Shown one piece after another: positions 26,324-35,678 of a stretch of 64,000 nucleotides of DNA. The notes beneath the pieces were generated by a model, which ran no database searches, had not been told where the DNA came from, and saw nothing but the letters and a program-made list of their open reading frames with translations. Both the position numbers and the translations under genes were made by a program. The DNA comes from Pseudomonas sp. 31-12 (GTDB lineage: Bacteria; Pseudomonadota; Gammaproteobacteria; Pseudomonadales; Pseudomonadaceae). The stretch is taken from contig NZ_CP029482.1 of assembly GCF_003151075.1 (NCBI RefSeq), positions 868,001 to 932,000 of the forward strand, in the 5' to 3' direction. Within the stretch, counting starts at the first letter, position 1, and each line of letters begins with the position of its first letter.

Positions 26324-26722
26324 TCACACCAGAGGGGACGCTCGGGGGTTGAGGCTCGGCCATTGCTGGCGCGGGGTGGGTGTATCGAGAGAGGTGGCAG
26401 GCACGCTTCGATTGGCCTCGAAACGGGCGAAATACAGCTGCGGCACATGCCCGGGCAACGCCACCAGCGGAGCGGAACCTGAGCAGCACCAGCAATGCTG
26501 CATGTTGGAATGATCGTCGCTCTGCGGAGCTTTCTGCTCGAGGTCGCCCAGGGAAATCGCCACCATCTTGGTGCCGCTGGACGTGCAGAAACTGCCCCAC
26601 AACAATTGCTCGGCGGGTGACTTCGCCGATTGCGCCATGGCTCCAGTCATCGGCATGGCGAGCATGTTGAACAGCACTGCGAAGCAGGCGATCCAGGCAA
26701 TTGCGAGCCGTTGTCGGGACAT
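26324..26722 (-). CDS. DUF2946 family protein
   Basis: A 132-residue protein, first gene of the copper operon. The N-terminus (RLAIAWIACFAVLFNMLAMPM) is a signal or anchor. The DUF2946 body contains LLWGSFCTSSGTKMVAISL and the cysteine-rich motif HSNMQHCWCCSGSAPL with nearby Met and His. A second, more diverged DUF2946 gene lies two genes downstream. Function unknown; copper binding in the periplasm is inferred from motif and context. Confidence 0.85.
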   Translation of the reverse strand: MSRQRLAIAWIACFAVLFNMLAMPMTGAMAQSAKSPAEQLLWGSFCTSSGTKMVAISLGDLEQKAPQSDDHSNMQHCWCCSGSAPLVALPGHVPQLYFARFEANRSVPATSLDTPTPRQQWPSLNPRASPLV

Positions 26723-26745
26723 GGGACAAAATCCGTTGGGTGGGC

Positions 26746-26772
26746 GATCAGGCGCGGCTATTTAGCCTGATC
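26746..26772. promoter_or_regulatory. Dyad upstream of the copper operon
   Basis: GATCAGGC (26746-26753) and GCCTGATC (26765-26772) form a perfect 8-base inverted repeat 24 bases before the first DUF2946 start. With no T-run on the minus strand, an operator or leader hairpin is more likely than a terminator. Confidence 0.4.
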
Positions 26773-26820
26773 AGGGCCGATAAGTAAAAAAGCGGCGTGC
26801 GGTGTGGTGTCGCAGTGCGA

Positions 26821-27111
26821 TCAGAGAGCCGTGGCATGCAAGCGCAGGCCCAAGGCTTTCATAACCTTCATGATAGTCGCGAATTCCGGATTGCCAGTGC
26901 TTCCCAATGCTTTGTACAAACTTTCACGACCCAGGCCTGCGTCACGGGCAACCTGGGTCATACCCTGTGCGCGGGCAATGTCGTTGAGTGCGGCACGTAT
27001 GAGCACTCCATCGCCTGCATCTTCGTCAAAGCATGCATCCAGATAAGCGGCCATTTCCTCAGGTGTTTTGAGAAATTCGGCAGCGTCGAAACGGGTGAAT
27101 TGTTCGGTCAT
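26821..27111 (-). CDS. Antitoxin of a HigA-like addiction module
   Basis: A 96-residue protein with a helix-turn-helix of the addiction-module antidote type: LIRAALNDIARAQGMTQVAR then DAGLGRESLYKALGSTGNPE, which is the family signature. It should bind and neutralise the upstream toxin and repress the shared promoter. It overlaps the toxin stop by four bases. The toxin gene comes first, the reverse of most type II systems but usual for this HigBA-like class. Confidence 0.9.
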   Translation of the reverse strand: MTEQFTRFDAAEFLKTPEEMAAYLDACFDEDAGDGVLIRAALNDIARAQGMTQVARDAGLGRESLYKALGSTGNPEFATIMKVMKALGLRLHATAL

Positions 27112-27416
27112 GATGACTCCCCATTACCGATGTTTTGCGCTAGTTGAATGGCGCGTTTGATATCTCGTTTTTGTGTCGACTTGTCACCGCCCATCAGCAG
27201 CAGATAAACCACTTCACCTCGTCGGGTGAAATAGATCCTGTAACCGGGACCGTAATGCACGCGCATTTCATAAACAGTGCCGCCTACGGGTTCGCAATCT
27301 CCGAAATTCTCATGTTCGGCTGCTCGAAGCTTCGCGATGATCCGAGCTTTGCCAATGACGTCTCTCAGTGAATCAAGCCAATCACCAAATGCTCGGGATC
27401 GTTCAAAGTCGATCAT
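27108..27416 (-). CDS. RelE/HigB-family toxin
   Basis: A 102-residue basic protein of the RelE/ParE superfamily, in the subgroup of putative addiction-module killer proteins. Signatures are FGDWLDSLRDVIGKARIIAK, VYEMRVHYGPGYRIYFTRRG and LLLMGGDKSTQKRDIKRAI. Homologues are ribosome-dependent mRNA interferases. ATG at 27416. The antitoxin follows with a four-base overlap. The 190-base gap upstream to the cob operon end carries the module promoter; I see no other feature there. Confidence 0.9.
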   Translation of the reverse strand: MIDFERSRAFGDWLDSLRDVIGKARIIAKLRAAEHENFGDCEPVGGTVYEMRVHYGPGYRIYFTRRGEVVYLLLMGGDKSTQKRDIKRAIQLAQNIGNGESS

Positions 27417-27607
27417 GTTCGATCGTATTCCTTGGGATACAGGTTGGCAAGCCGCACTTTCCTCGGGCCGAATTTGATCGTCCCTAAGATGTTGGGTTGG
27501 TGTGCTTGTTAGAATTTGAGAACCCGGACTATAGGATTGAAGCCATAGCGTGAATAGCCAGCTCCGTCCGAGAGTGTTGCCGGCAGATTCGCAGGGTTAG
27601 GCAGAAA

Positions 27608-28336
27608 TCAGGATTCGTCTGACACCGACAGGGCTTTCAGCACTTCACCCACCGACCCAAACTCCCGATCCACCCCCGGCAACACCGGCCGCCGCAACAC
27701 AATCACCGGCACCCCGCGTTCCCGCGCCACTTCCAGCTTCGGCTCGGTCGCGGTGCTGCCGCTGTTCTTGCTGATTAGCACATCAATCTGTCGCCGCTCA
27801 AACAACGCCCGTTCATCCTCGATCAGGAACGGCCCGCGCGCGCCGATGACTTCGCAGCGGTCGTTGCCGGGGTAAACGTCCAGTGCGCGCAAGGTCCAGA
27901 ATTGCTCCGGCGGGATTTCATGCAGGTGTTGCAAGGGCTCGCGGCCGAGGGTGAACAGCGGTCGGTGGAAGGGTTGGAGGGCGGCGATCAGTTCGGCCCA
28001 ATCGCTGACGTCCCGCCAGTCATCGCCGGCCTGTGGTTGCCAGGCCGGGCGCCGCAATGCCCAGCATGCGATGCCGGTCAGCTTCGCGGCGGTGGCGGCG
28101 TTGTGGCTGATTTGTGCGGCGTAGGGATGGGTCGCGTCCAGCAGCAAGTCGATGCCTTCATCGCGAATGAACTGCGCCAGGCCTTCGGCGCCGCCGTAAC
28201 CGCCAACGCGCACCTGGCAGGTCAGGTCCGTCGGCACGCGACCGACGCCGGCCAAGCTGTAGATGTGTTCCGGCCCGAGGGTGCGGGCGATGGCCAAGGC
28301 TTCGGTCACGCCGCCCAGCAGCAAAATTCGCTTCAT
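27608..28336 (-). CDS. cobK: Precorrin-6A reductase
   Basis: A 242-residue NAD(P)H-dependent reductase of the corrin pathway, converting precorrin-6A to dihydro-precorrin-6. [20 protein letters not shown] starts with a Rossmann-like loop, and [20 protein letters not shown] and [20 protein letters not shown] are family signatures. The ATG at 28336 overlaps the cbiD stop by four bases. A 37-codon upstream extension is arginine-rich, lies within cbiD and is rejected. Last gene of the cobL-cbiD-cobK operon. Confidence 0.95.
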   Translation of the reverse strand: MKRILLLGGVTEALAIARTLGPEHIYSLAGVGRVPTDLTCQVRVGGYGGAEGLAQFIRDEGIDLLLDATHPYAAQISHNAATAAKLTGIACWALRRPAWQPQAGDDWRDVSDWAELIAALQPFHRPLFTLGREPLQHLHEIPPEQFWTLRALDVYPGNDRCEVIGARGPFLIEDERALFERRQIDVLISKNSGSTATEPKLEVARERGVPVIVLRRPVLPGVDREFGSVGEVLKALSVSDES

Positions 28337-29430
28337 TGGAAAGCTCCTGCATGGCCGACAATCCCGCCCTGGCGATCGATGGCAAACACTTCGACTTGAA
28401 CCTGCGTTGGCACCACGCTGCGGGCGAAGTCCAGCGCGTGCTGACACACCGCATCACCAAGGGCGATGCCCGCCGCGCTGGCCATCGCCAGGGCTTGCTG
28501 GCTGGTATTGGCTTCGCGAATGCCTTGCTGTAACACTTCGTCGGCACCTATCGCGGCGGCCCATTCGGCCAGTTGCGGCAGGTCGATGCTGGAGTGCCGA
28601 CTGTGCAAATCCATGTGCCCGGCCGCCAGTTTGCTGATCTTGCCGAAGCCGCCGCACAGGCTGAGTTTTTCTACCGGCACTTTGCGCAAGTGTTTAAGGA
28701 CCGCGCCGACGAAGTCGCCCATTTCGATCAGGGCGATTTCCGGCAGGTCGTAGACGCGGCGCATGGTGTCTTCGCTGGCGTTGCCGGTGCACGCGGCGAT
28801 GTGCAGGTAACCGTTGGTTTTGGCGACGTCGATGCCTTGGTGGATCGAGGCAATGTAGGCCGCGCAGGAAAATGGCCGGACGATGCCGCTGGTGCCGAGG
28901 ATCGACAGCCCGCCGAGAATGCCCAGGCGCGGGTTCATGGTTTTCAGCGCCAGTGCTTCGCCGTCCTCTACGTTGACCGTGACCTCAAAGCCGCCGCCGT
29001 AGCCGAGCTCTGTGGCCAGCAACGTCAGGTGCTCGCTGATCATTTTGCGCGGCACCGGGTTGATCGCCGGCTCGCCAACACCCAACACCAGCCCCGGCCG
29101 GGTCACCGTGCCGACGCCGCGACCGGCGTTGAAACGGATGCCCGGCGCGGCACTCAATCGCACCTGGGAATACAACAAAGCGCCATGGGTCACGTCCGGG
29201 TCATCCCCGGCATCCTTGATCGTCCCGGCTTCGGCGCCGTCGTCGATCAGTCGGCAGAACTCCAGGCGCATCTGCACCTGCTTGCCCTTGGGCAATACGA
29301 TTTCGACGGCGTCCGCAGTCATCCCGCTCAACAACAAACGCGCCGCCGCGAGACTGGTCGCGGTGGCACAACTGCCGGTGGTCAGGCCGCTGCGCAGTGG
29401 GGCGGGTTGTTCGGCGGTTTCGTCACGCAT
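28333..29430 (-). CDS. cbiD: Cobalt-precorrin-5B C1-methyltransferase CbiD
   Basis: A 365-residue SAM-dependent enzyme that methylates C1 during ring contraction. The N-terminus [20 protein letters not shown] and [27 protein letters not shown], and [19 protein letters not shown] are diagnostic of CbiD. Pseudomonads use it within an otherwise aerobic-type (Cob) pathway in place of CobF; the order cobL-cbiD-cobK here agrees with that. It overlaps cobL by eight bases and cobK by four. Confidence 0.96.
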   Translation of the reverse strand: MRDETAEQPAPLRSGLTTGSCATATSLAAARLLLSGMTADAVEIVLPKGKQVQMRLEFCRLIDDGAEAGTIKDAGDDPDVTHGALLYSQVRLSAAPGIRFNAGRGVGTVTRPGLVLGVGEPAINPVPRKMISEHLTLLATELGYGGGFEVTVNVEDGEALALKTMNPRLGILGGLSILGTSGIVRPFSCAAYIASIHQGIDVAKTNGYLHIAACTGNASEDTMRRVYDLPEIALIEMGDFVGAVLKHLRKVPVEKLSLCGGFGKISKLAAGHMDLHSRHSSIDLPQLAEWAAAIGADEVLQQGIREANTSQQALAMASAAGIALGDAVCQHALDFARSVVPTQVQVEVFAIDRQGGIVGHAGAFQ

Positions 29431-30634
29431 CGAGAGGCTTCGTCACGTCCAGCAAGGTGATTGGCAACGCCTGGCGCCAGGTGTCGAACTCCCCGAGTGG
29501 CTGGGCCTGGGCGACGTGAATGCGGGTCAGCTCACCGCCGTGGCGCTCGCGCCAGGCCATCAGGGTCACTTCGCTTTGCAGCGTGACCGCGTTGGCGATC
29601 AGTCGGCCGCCGGGTTTGAGTTGCGTCCAACAGGCGTCGAGCACGCCCTTGCGGGTAACGCCGCCACCGATGAATATTGCATCCGGACGTTCAAGCCCGA
29701 CCAAGGCTTGCGGCGCACTGCCGCGAATCAGCTGTAAACCCGGCACGCCGAGGGCATCGCGATTGTGTTCGATTAACAACTGCCGGCCTTCATCGGCTTC
29801 GATCGCCAGCGCGCGGCAACCGGGGTGAGCGCGCATCCATTCGATGCCGATCGAGCCGCTGCCGGCGCCGACATCCCACAGCAGTTCGCCGGGCACTGGG
29901 GCGAGGCGCGCAAGGGTGATCGCGCGGACGTCGCGTTTGGTCAGTTGACCGTCGTGCTGGAAGGCCGAGTCTGGCAGGCCGGCCAGTCGCGAGAGACGCG
30001 GTGAGTTCGGCTCGGCGATGCACTCGATGGCGATCAGGTTCAGATCGGCGACCGCTGGATTGTTCCAGTCATTGGCCACCCCATCGATGCGCCGTTCGGC
30101 GGTTCCGCCCAGATGTTCCAGCACGCTGAGACGGCTCGGACCGAAACCGCGCTCACGCAGCAACTCAGCGATGGCGGCCGGGCTTTGGCAATCGTTGCTC
30201 AGCACCAGCAAACGCACGCCGCTGAACAACTGCGCGTTGAGTGCGGCGAGGGGACGGGCGACCACCGAAAGCGTCACCACCTCCTGCAACGGCCAGCCCA
30301 TTCGCGCCGCTGCGAGCGAGCAGGAAGAGGGCGCGGGCAGGATCAGCATTTCAGCGTTGGGCACTTGCCGGGCCAGGCTGGCACCGACGCCGAAGAACAT
30401 CGGGTCACCGCTGGCCAGTACGCAGACCGGTTCGCCACGCAGCGTCAGGACCGGTTCAAGGGAAAAAGGGCTGGGCCACAACTGCCGCTCGCCACGGATG
30501 CAGGCCGGCAGCAAATCCAGTTGGCGCTGACCGCCAACGATCCGCGAAGCGCGCAGCAGGGAGTGCCGGGCGTTTTTGCCCAGGCCCTTGAAGCCGTCTT
30601 CGCCGATTCCCACTACTGTCAGCCAGGGTGACAT
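29423..30634 (-). CDS. cobL: Precorrin-6Y C5,15-methyltransferase (decarboxylating)
   Basis: A 403-residue fusion of CbiE and CbiT. Residues 1-200 are a tetrapyrrole methylase: [20 protein letters not shown], then [18 protein letters not shown]. Residues 215-400 are a Rossmann-type methyltransferase with the SAM loop [20 protein letters not shown], then the segments [19 protein letters not shown] and [17 protein letters not shown]. It methylates C5 and C15 and removes the acetate carboxyl at C12. First gene of the minus-strand cob operon. It diverges from cobG across a 143-base gap. Confidence 0.96.
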   Translation of the reverse strand: MSPWLTVVGIGEDGFKGLGKNARHSLLRASRIVGGQRQLDLLPACIRGERQLWPSPFSLEPVLTLRGEPVCVLASGDPMFFGVGASLARQVPNAEMLILPAPSSCSLAAARMGWPLQEVVTLSVVARPLAALNAQLFSGVRLLVLSNDCQSPAAIAELLRERGFGPSRLSVLEHLGGTAERRIDGVANDWNNPAVADLNLIAIECIAEPNSPRLSRLAGLPDSAFQHDGQLTKRDVRAITLARLAPVPGELLWDVGAGSGSIGIEWMRAHPGCRALAIEADEGRQLLIEHNRDALGVPGLQLIRGSAPQALVGLERPDAIFIGGGVTRKGVLDACWTQLKPGGRLIANAVTLQSEVTLMAWRERHGGELTRIHVAQAQPLGEFDTWRQALPITLLDVTKPLDA

Positions 30635-30685
30635 CTGTAGCCCTCAAAAATAGTCTTCAAACGCGCTGTTCCGACGGGCAGGCTT

Positions 30686-30714
30686 TTCATGCCGCCTGAC
30701 AAAGCAGGCATAAT
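30686..30714 (+). promoter_or_regulatory. Possible cobG promoter
   Basis: TTCATG (30686-30691) and CATAAT (30709-30714) are 17 bases apart in the cobL/cobG divergent gap. The -10 fits well, the -35 poorly. No cobalamin riboswitch (B12 box) is visible in this gap. Confidence 0.3.
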
Positions 30715-30777
30715 ACCGCGCCTTCGCCCGCGAAGCGTCTTTCCCCATTGCCGGTCGCCCCCTTGAACGAACGCCCG

Positions 30778-32085
30778 ATGTCCTCAGCCTTACGCCCCTC
30801 GGCCTGCCCGGGGTTGCTGCGTATTGTCCAGGCACTGGATGGCGGCATCTGCCGGATCAAATTGACCGGCGGTTCCATCAGCGCGGTTCAGGCGGAAGCG
30901 GTGGCCGATGCGGCCGAGCGTTTTGCAGGCGGAGTGATCGAGGCCACCAACCGCGCCAACCTGCAGATTCGCGGGATCGGCAGTGAGCACGACGCGTTGA
31001 TCGACAGCCTGATGGCCGCCGGGCTCGGCCCGACCAGCGCGGCGGGCGATGATGTGCGCAATCTGATGCTCAGCCCCGGCGCCGGCTTTGATCCGCAGAT
31101 GCTGATCGATACGCGCCCGCTGGCTGAACAGATCCTCGTCACGCTGCAAAGCGATGAACGCTTTCACGACCTCAGTGCCAAGTTCGCCGTGCAACTGGAT
31201 GGCGGCGAAAGTCTGGCGATGCTCGAACATCCTCATGATCTTTGGTTGTCCGCCACTGAACGAGACGGTGAGCGAGTGTATGTGTTCGGCCTGGCGGGTT
31301 GCCTTGTCGACTCGCCCGTAGGTGCGGTATCGCTGGAGCGGGGGCATACACTGGTGGTCGCAGTGCTCGAGTTGTTCCTTGAACTGGCGCGCCCCGAGCA
31401 GACCCGCATGCGGCATCTGCTTGCCGAATGCTCACTCGACGGGTTTGTCGCGCTACTCGCCGAACGTGTGCCGTTAATGCCCATTGAGGGTTGGCAACGC
31501 CGGGCCAATCCAGATGTGCTGCACATCGGCGCTCATCCGCAGCGTGGTGCCAATCGTGTGTACATCGGCGCAGTGCCACCGCTGGGCCGCCTCAATCCGG
31601 CGATGCTCAGAGGTGCTGCACAACTGGCCCGCGAGCAGGGCGATGGCTCCCTGCGTTTTACGCCCTGGCAAAGCCTGTTAATCCCCGGCGTTCATGCCGA
31701 CGACGCGGCTCACGTTATCCACAGCCTCGAACATCTCGGCCTGCGCTGCTCAGCCGACGATGCCCTGGCGCATCTCATCGCCTGCACCGGCGCGACCGGT
31801 TGCGGCAAAGGCCTCGCCGACACCAAGGGCGATGCCCGGCAACTGGCGGCACTGCTGCAACGTCACGGTCAGACGCTGAATGTGCATTTGTCCGGCTGCC
31901 CGCGTTCCTGCGCGGCCGCACACGTTGCGCCAGTGACCTTGCTGGCGGTTTCTTCCGGTCACTACGACCTCTATTTTCGCGATGCAGCGCAGCCGGGTTT
32001 CGGCACGCTGCACGCACGCAACCTTACTATTGAAGCGGTCGCGGCCTTGCTCGACGCCCGCTCACGGAGCCCCTTAGATGCTTGA
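30778..32085 (+). CDS. cobG: Precorrin-3B synthase
   Basis: A 435-residue iron-sulphur monooxygenase of the sulphite/nitrite reductase fold. It uses oxygen to form precorrin-3B, the step that marks the aerobic pathway. Segments RPSACPGLLRIVQALDGGIC and VIEATNRANLQIRGIG open the first ferredoxin-like half. The 4Fe-4S cysteines are in CTGATGCGKGLADTKGD and HLSGCPRSCAAAHVAPVTLL. The ATG at 30778 is preferred over a TTG ten codons upstream. It overlaps cobH by eight bases and heads the plus-strand cob operon. Confidence 0.95.
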   Translation: MSSALRPSACPGLLRIVQALDGGICRIKLTGGSISAVQAEAVADAAERFAGGVIEATNRANLQIRGIGSEHDALIDSLMAAGLGPTSAAGDDVRNLMLSPGAGFDPQMLIDTRPLAEQILVTLQSDERFHDLSAKFAVQLDGGESLAMLEHPHDLWLSATERDGERVYVFGLAGCLVDSPVGAVSLERGHTLVVAVLELFLELARPEQTRMRHLLAECSLDGFVALLAERVPLMPIEGWQRRANPDVLHIGAHPQRGANRVYIGAVPPLGRLNPAMLRGAAQLAREQGDGSLRFTPWQSLLIPGVHADDAAHVIHSLEHLGLRCSADDALAHLIACTGATGCGKGLADTKGDARQLAALLQRHGQTLNVHLSGCPRSCAAAHVAPVTLLAVSSGHYDLYFRDAAQPGFGTLHARNLTIEAVAALLDARSRSPLDA

Positions 32086-32704
32086 TTACATCCGCGACGG
32101 TCAGGAGATCTATCGCAACTCCTTCGCGATCATTCGTGCCGAGGCCAACCTTGAGCGCTTCCCGGCCGATCTGGAAAAACTCGCGGTGCGAGTGATACAC
32201 GCCTGCGGCATGGTCGACGCCATCGACGGTCTGCAGTTTTCCGAAGGCGCGGGCAAGGCCGGGCGCGATGCGCTGGCCGCCGGTGCGCCGATCCTGTGCG
32301 ACGCGCGAATGGTCAGCGAGGGCGTGACCCGCACGCGCTTGCCGGCCAACAATCAAGTGATTTGCACCCTGCGCGATGAAAGCGTTCCGGAGCTGGCCCG
32401 TGAGCTGGGCAACACCCGTTCCGCCGCCGCGCTGGAGCTGTGGCGTCCGCATCTGGAAGGCAGCGTGGTGGTGATTGGCAACGCGCCGACCGCGTTGTTC
32501 TATCTGTTGGAAATGCTCGACGCCGGCGCACCGAAACCGGCACTGATCCTCGGCTTCCCGGTCGGCTTCGTCGGCGCCGCCGAATCCAAGGCAGCGCTCG
32601 CGGCAGACAGCCGCGGCGTGCCGTTTGTCATCATGCAAGGCCGGCTGGGCGGTAGCGCCATGGCCGCCGCCGCCGTCAACGCCCTCGCCACGGAGATCGA
32701 ATGA
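32078..32704 (+). CDS. cobH: Precorrin-8X methylmutase
   Basis: A 208-residue enzyme (CbiC/CobH) that moves a methyl group from C11 to C12 to give hydrogenobyrinate. The start [20 protein letters not shown], the catalytic-histidine segment [20 protein letters not shown], and [18 protein letters not shown] with [15 protein letters not shown] are typical. It overlaps cobG upstream and cobI downstream (four bases), so the genes are coupled. Confidence 0.97.
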   Translation: MLDYIRDGQEIYRNSFAIIRAEANLERFPADLEKLAVRVIHACGMVDAIDGLQFSEGAGKAGRDALAAGAPILCDARMVSEGVTRTRLPANNQVICTLRDESVPELARELGNTRSAAALELWRPHLEGSVVVIGNAPTALFYLLEMLDAGAPKPALILGFPVGFVGAAESKAALAADSRGVPFVIMQGRLGGSAMAAAAVNALATEIE

Positions 32705-33435
32705 TGCAGTCACCTGGACGCTTGATCGGCCTGGGCGTCGGCCCCGGTGATCCGGAGCTGATTACCGTCAAAGCCCTGCGCCTGCTGCGCGAATCGCCGG
32801 TGGTGGCGTACTTCGTCGCCAAGGGCAAGAAGGGCAACGCTTTCGGCATCATCGAAGCGCATTTGCAGGAAGCACAAACGCTGCTGCCGCTGGTGTATCC
32901 GGTGACCACCGAAGCGCTGCCGGCGCCGCTGTCGTACGAGCAAGTGATCAGCGATTTCTACGATGCGGCCGGTGAAGAACTTGCCGCACACCTCGACGCT
33001 GGCCGTGACGTGGCGGTGATCTGCGAAGGCGATCCGTTCTTCTACGGCTCCTACATGTACCTGCACGATCGCCTGGCCGAACGCTACGAAGCCGAAGTGG
33101 TGCCGGGCGTGTGCTCGATGCTGGGCGGCGCTTCGGTGCTGGGCGCGCCGTTGGTCTATCGCAATCAGAGTTTGTCGGTGTTGTCCGGCGTTCTGCCGCA
33201 CGAGGACCTCAAGCGTCGACTGGCCGATGCCGATGCGGCGGTGATCATGAAGCTGGGGCGCAACTTCCCCAAGGTCCGTCAGGTGCTCGAAGAGCTTGGT
33301 CTGGCGGAGCGTGCGCTGTACGTCGAGCGCGCGACCATGGCCAATCAGAAAATCGTTCCGCTGGATCAGGTCGAGCCGATGTCCTCGCCGTACTTCTCGC
33401 TGATCATCGTTCCCGGTGAAAGGTGGCAAGGCTGA
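32701..33435 (+). CDS. cobI: Precorrin-2 C20-methyltransferase
   Basis: A 244-residue SAM-dependent tetrapyrrole methylase. Signature segments are [20 protein letters not shown] at the N-terminus, [39 protein letters not shown] and [16 protein letters not shown]. It makes precorrin-3A from precorrin-2. A second ATG immediately follows the first, either may be used. The stop overlaps the cobJ ATG by one base. Confidence 0.96.
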   Translation: MMQSPGRLIGLGVGPGDPELITVKALRLLRESPVVAYFVAKGKKGNAFGIIEAHLQEAQTLLPLVYPVTTEALPAPLSYEQVISDFYDAAGEELAAHLDAGRDVAVICEGDPFFYGSYMYLHDRLAERYEAEVVPGVCSMLGGASVLGAPLVYRNQSLSVLSGVLPHEDLKRRLADADAAVIMKLGRNFPKVRQVLEELGLAERALYVERATMANQKIVPLDQVEPMSSPYFSLIIVPGERWQG

Positions 33436-35138
33436 TGGCCCGTCCAGTTCCGGCGATTGTCATTCTTGGCAATGGCAGCCTCGCCACTGCACGCAAGATT
33501 CAGCAGATTTACCCCGGTGCCTTGATCCATGGCCTGGCCGAACGGGTTGAGGGCGCGGACCGTGTCTATCACGAGTTCGGCGCGACCTTGCGTGAGTTGT
33601 ATCTGCACGACACACCGATCATTGCCCTGTGCGCTGCCGGGATCGTGATTCGCACCCTGGCGCCATTGCTGCTGGAAAAGGGCGCCGAACCACCGGTGCT
33701 GGCCGTCGCCGAAGACGGCAGCGCCGTGGTGCCGCTGCTGGGCGGACTCGGTGGCGTGAACGTCATGGCTCGGGTAATTGCTGCCGGTCTCGAAGTGGGC
33801 GCGGCGATCACCACCAGCGGTGAATTACGCTTCGGCACTTGCCTGCTCAATCCACCCAGCGGCTACGCCCTCGGCGATCTGGAACTGGGCAAGCGCTTCG
33901 TCTCGGATTTGCTCGCCGGACAAAGCGTGCGCATCGAAGGCGCCGCGCCGTGGCTGGCGCAAGCGCAGTTACCGGAAGACCCACTGGCGTCGTTGTCGAT
34001 CCATGTCGGCAGTGCCGAGCGCACGCCGGCGGCCAATGAATTGCTGATCTATTCGCGCAACGTGCTGGTGGCGGTGAATGCCGAGGTGACGGATCTGCCG
34101 GACGCGATTCGCACGTCGCTGCATCAGGCGAACATCGCCGTGCAGTCGCTGGCGTGTTTGTTGGCCAGCGAACTGCACATGGCCAATCCTGCGTTGCGTG
34201 AAGCGGCACTGGAGCTGGGTGTGCCGCTGCGATTTGCCTCGGTCAGCGGCGACGTCAGCGAGTTGGCCCGCCACACTGTGCCGAACGCTGCCGTCGTGTC
34301 GGCTGAAACCGGCATTGCCGTCGCGGTGGCCAACCAGCCACTGGAGGTTGCGCAGATCGGTCGTGCGCGTGGTCGCTTGGCCGTGATCGGCCTGGGCCCT
34401 GGCGCCGCCGAACTGATGGTGCCGGCGGTCAAGGCCGAACTGGCGCGTGCCAATGACGTGCTGGGTTATGAAACCTACGTGCGCATGGCCGGGCCGTTTC
34501 GCGAGGATCAAGTGCTGCATTGCACCGACAATCGCGAGGAAATGCAGCGCGCTCGCCACGCTTTTGAACTGGCAGCCCAAGGACGGTCGGTGGTGGTGGT
34601 GTCGTCGGGGGATCCGGGCGTGTTTGCCATGGCTGCGGCGGTGCTTGAAGCATTGCACGAGTCGAGTGAGCCGGGTTGGCACAGCGTTGATCTGGAGATT
34701 CTTCCGGGTGTCTCTGCCTCCCTGGCAACGGCGGCTCAGGCCGGTGCGCCACTGGGTCACGACTTCTGCGTGATGTCCCTGTCGGACAATCTCAAGCCAT
34801 GGTCGATCATCGAGAAACGGCTGGACCTGGCGTCGCAGGCTGACCTGGCGCTGGCGTTCTACAACCCGATTTCGCGGTCGCGTCCCTGGCAATTGGGGCG
34901 AGCACTGGAGATCGTCGCGCAGCACCGCACCGCTGAAACGCCGGTGGTGTTGGGGCGCGACATTGGTCGTCCGGGCCAGACGTTGCGTGTCACCACGCTC
35001 GGTGAACTGACCCCTGATCAGGTCGACATGCGCACCATGGTGCTGGTCGGCTCTTCCACCACCTGCGTATTCCCTCGCGCGGAGGGTGGCCAGTGGGTGT
35101 ATACGCCGCGCTGGTACGGCGACAAGCCTGCCGGGTAA
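33435..35138 (+). CDS. cobJ: CbiG-CobJ fusion: precorrin-3B C17-methyltransferase
   Basis: A 567-residue two-domain protein. Residues 1 to about 310 match CbiG: PAIVILGNGSLATARKIQQI, CAAGIVIRTLAPLLLEKGAE, LLGGLGGVNVMARVIAAGLE, then ELHMANPALREAALELGVPL of the CobE-like part. Residues about 320-567 are the CobJ/CbiH methylase: GRLAVIGLGPGAAELMVPAV, VVVVSSGDPGVFAMAAAVLE, LPGVSASLATAAQAGAPLGH. The enzyme contracts the ring of precorrin-3B. In anaerobes CbiG opens the lactone of a cobalt intermediate; why it is kept in an aerobic-pathway fusion is unclear. ATG at 33435 overlaps the cobI stop (TGATG). A GTG four codons upstream is less likely. Confidence 0.93.
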   Translation: MARPVPAIVILGNGSLATARKIQQIYPGALIHGLAERVEGADRVYHEFGATLRELYLHDTPIIALCAAGIVIRTLAPLLLEKGAEPPVLAVAEDGSAVVPLLGGLGGVNVMARVIAAGLEVGAAITTSGELRFGTCLLNPPSGYALGDLELGKRFVSDLLAGQSVRIEGAAPWLAQAQLPEDPLASLSIHVGSAERTPAANELLIYSRNVLVAVNAEVTDLPDAIRTSLHQANIAVQSLACLLASELHMANPALREAALELGVPLRFASVSGDVSELARHTVPNAAVVSAETGIAVAVANQPLEVAQIGRARGRLAVIGLGPGAAELMVPAVKAELARANDVLGYETYVRMAGPFREDQVLHCTDNREEMQRARHAFELAAQGRSVVVVSSGDPGVFAMAAAVLEALHESSEPGWHSVDLEILPGVSASLATAAQAGAPLGHDFCVMSLSDNLKPWSIIEKRLDLASQADLALAFYNPISRSRPWQLGRALEIVAQHRTAETPVVLGRDIGRPGQTLRVTTLGELTPDQVDMRTMVLVGSSTTCVFPRAEGGQWVYTPRWYGDKPAG

Positions 35139-35144
35139 GCCATC

Positions 35145-35165
35145 GCGGCCAGATCTGCTGGCCGC
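35145..35165 (+). terminator. Hairpin after cobJ, possible weak terminator
   Basis: GCGGCCAG (35145-35152) pairs with CTGGCCGC (35158-35165) across a five-base loop, seven bases after the cobJ stop. No T-run follows directly, so termination may need Rho. Confidence 0.45.
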
Positions 35166-35380
35166 AGTCCCCCCTTCCGGAGCGTAAGATTTTTCACCGC
35201 GCATCCGCAGAAAAACGTCCGCATGCCCGCAGTACATTGACCGGACACGCGTGGAAAGTGCTCGCGGACGCATCAGACAATTCGCGATCCGGTTCTTAAT
35301 GTTCTGAAACAACCCACGCAGGCCGTTTGTTTTGCGGCCGCGCGCGGTTTGTTAATAAGCATTTCCGTCAAATATAAAAG

Positions 35381-35409
35381 TTACACTTGTTTGGCGAGCT
35401 TAAGTGTAA
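35381..35409. promoter_or_regulatory. Dyad upstream of the toxin genes
   Basis: TTACACTT (35381-35388) and AAGTGTAA (35402-35409) form a perfect 8-base inverted repeat with 13 bases between, followed by ATTATTTAATT. The centre-to-centre distance of the half-sites is 21 bases, two helical turns, which fits a dimeric regulator. A hairpin function is also possible. Confidence 0.45.
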
Positions 35410-35678
35410 TTATTTAATTGGCTGGTTGTTCGATTGAGGTTGTTAATTTTATCGCTTAGTATTTTTTGGGTCTTGTAGCTTAATTAGTGTTTGTTGTGTC
35501 TTGTGTTCGATAGAGGCCTCGTTAGAGCAACTGTGCAGGTTGTTTGGAGTGCCATCACCGCCAGAGCCTTCAGCGCTGGTTTTCAAAGTTAGTTCAGGGT
35601 CGCAAACGTCGACGGATGGACCGTGCGCGACGCTGCTGACGGCGCGTATTTAAAAATTCTTATAAGGACATGGATGTT

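Larger units (their letters stand above)
35139..35678. other. AT-rich 540-base gap upstream of the giant toxins
   Basis: No gene is seen here. From about 35,350 base composition drops sharply in GC, with runs such as TTAATTTTATCG and AGTATTTTTTGGG. This is a typical control region for a horizontally acquired or silenced virulence locus. The first ribosome site for the toxin, AAGGA at 35664-35668, is at its end. A dyad is listed separately. Confidence 0.7.

Noticed and set aside
30635..30777. Cobalamin riboswitch between the divergent cob operons
   Set aside because: Looked for a B12 box and the usual long structured leader on both strands; the gap is too short and no match is seen.
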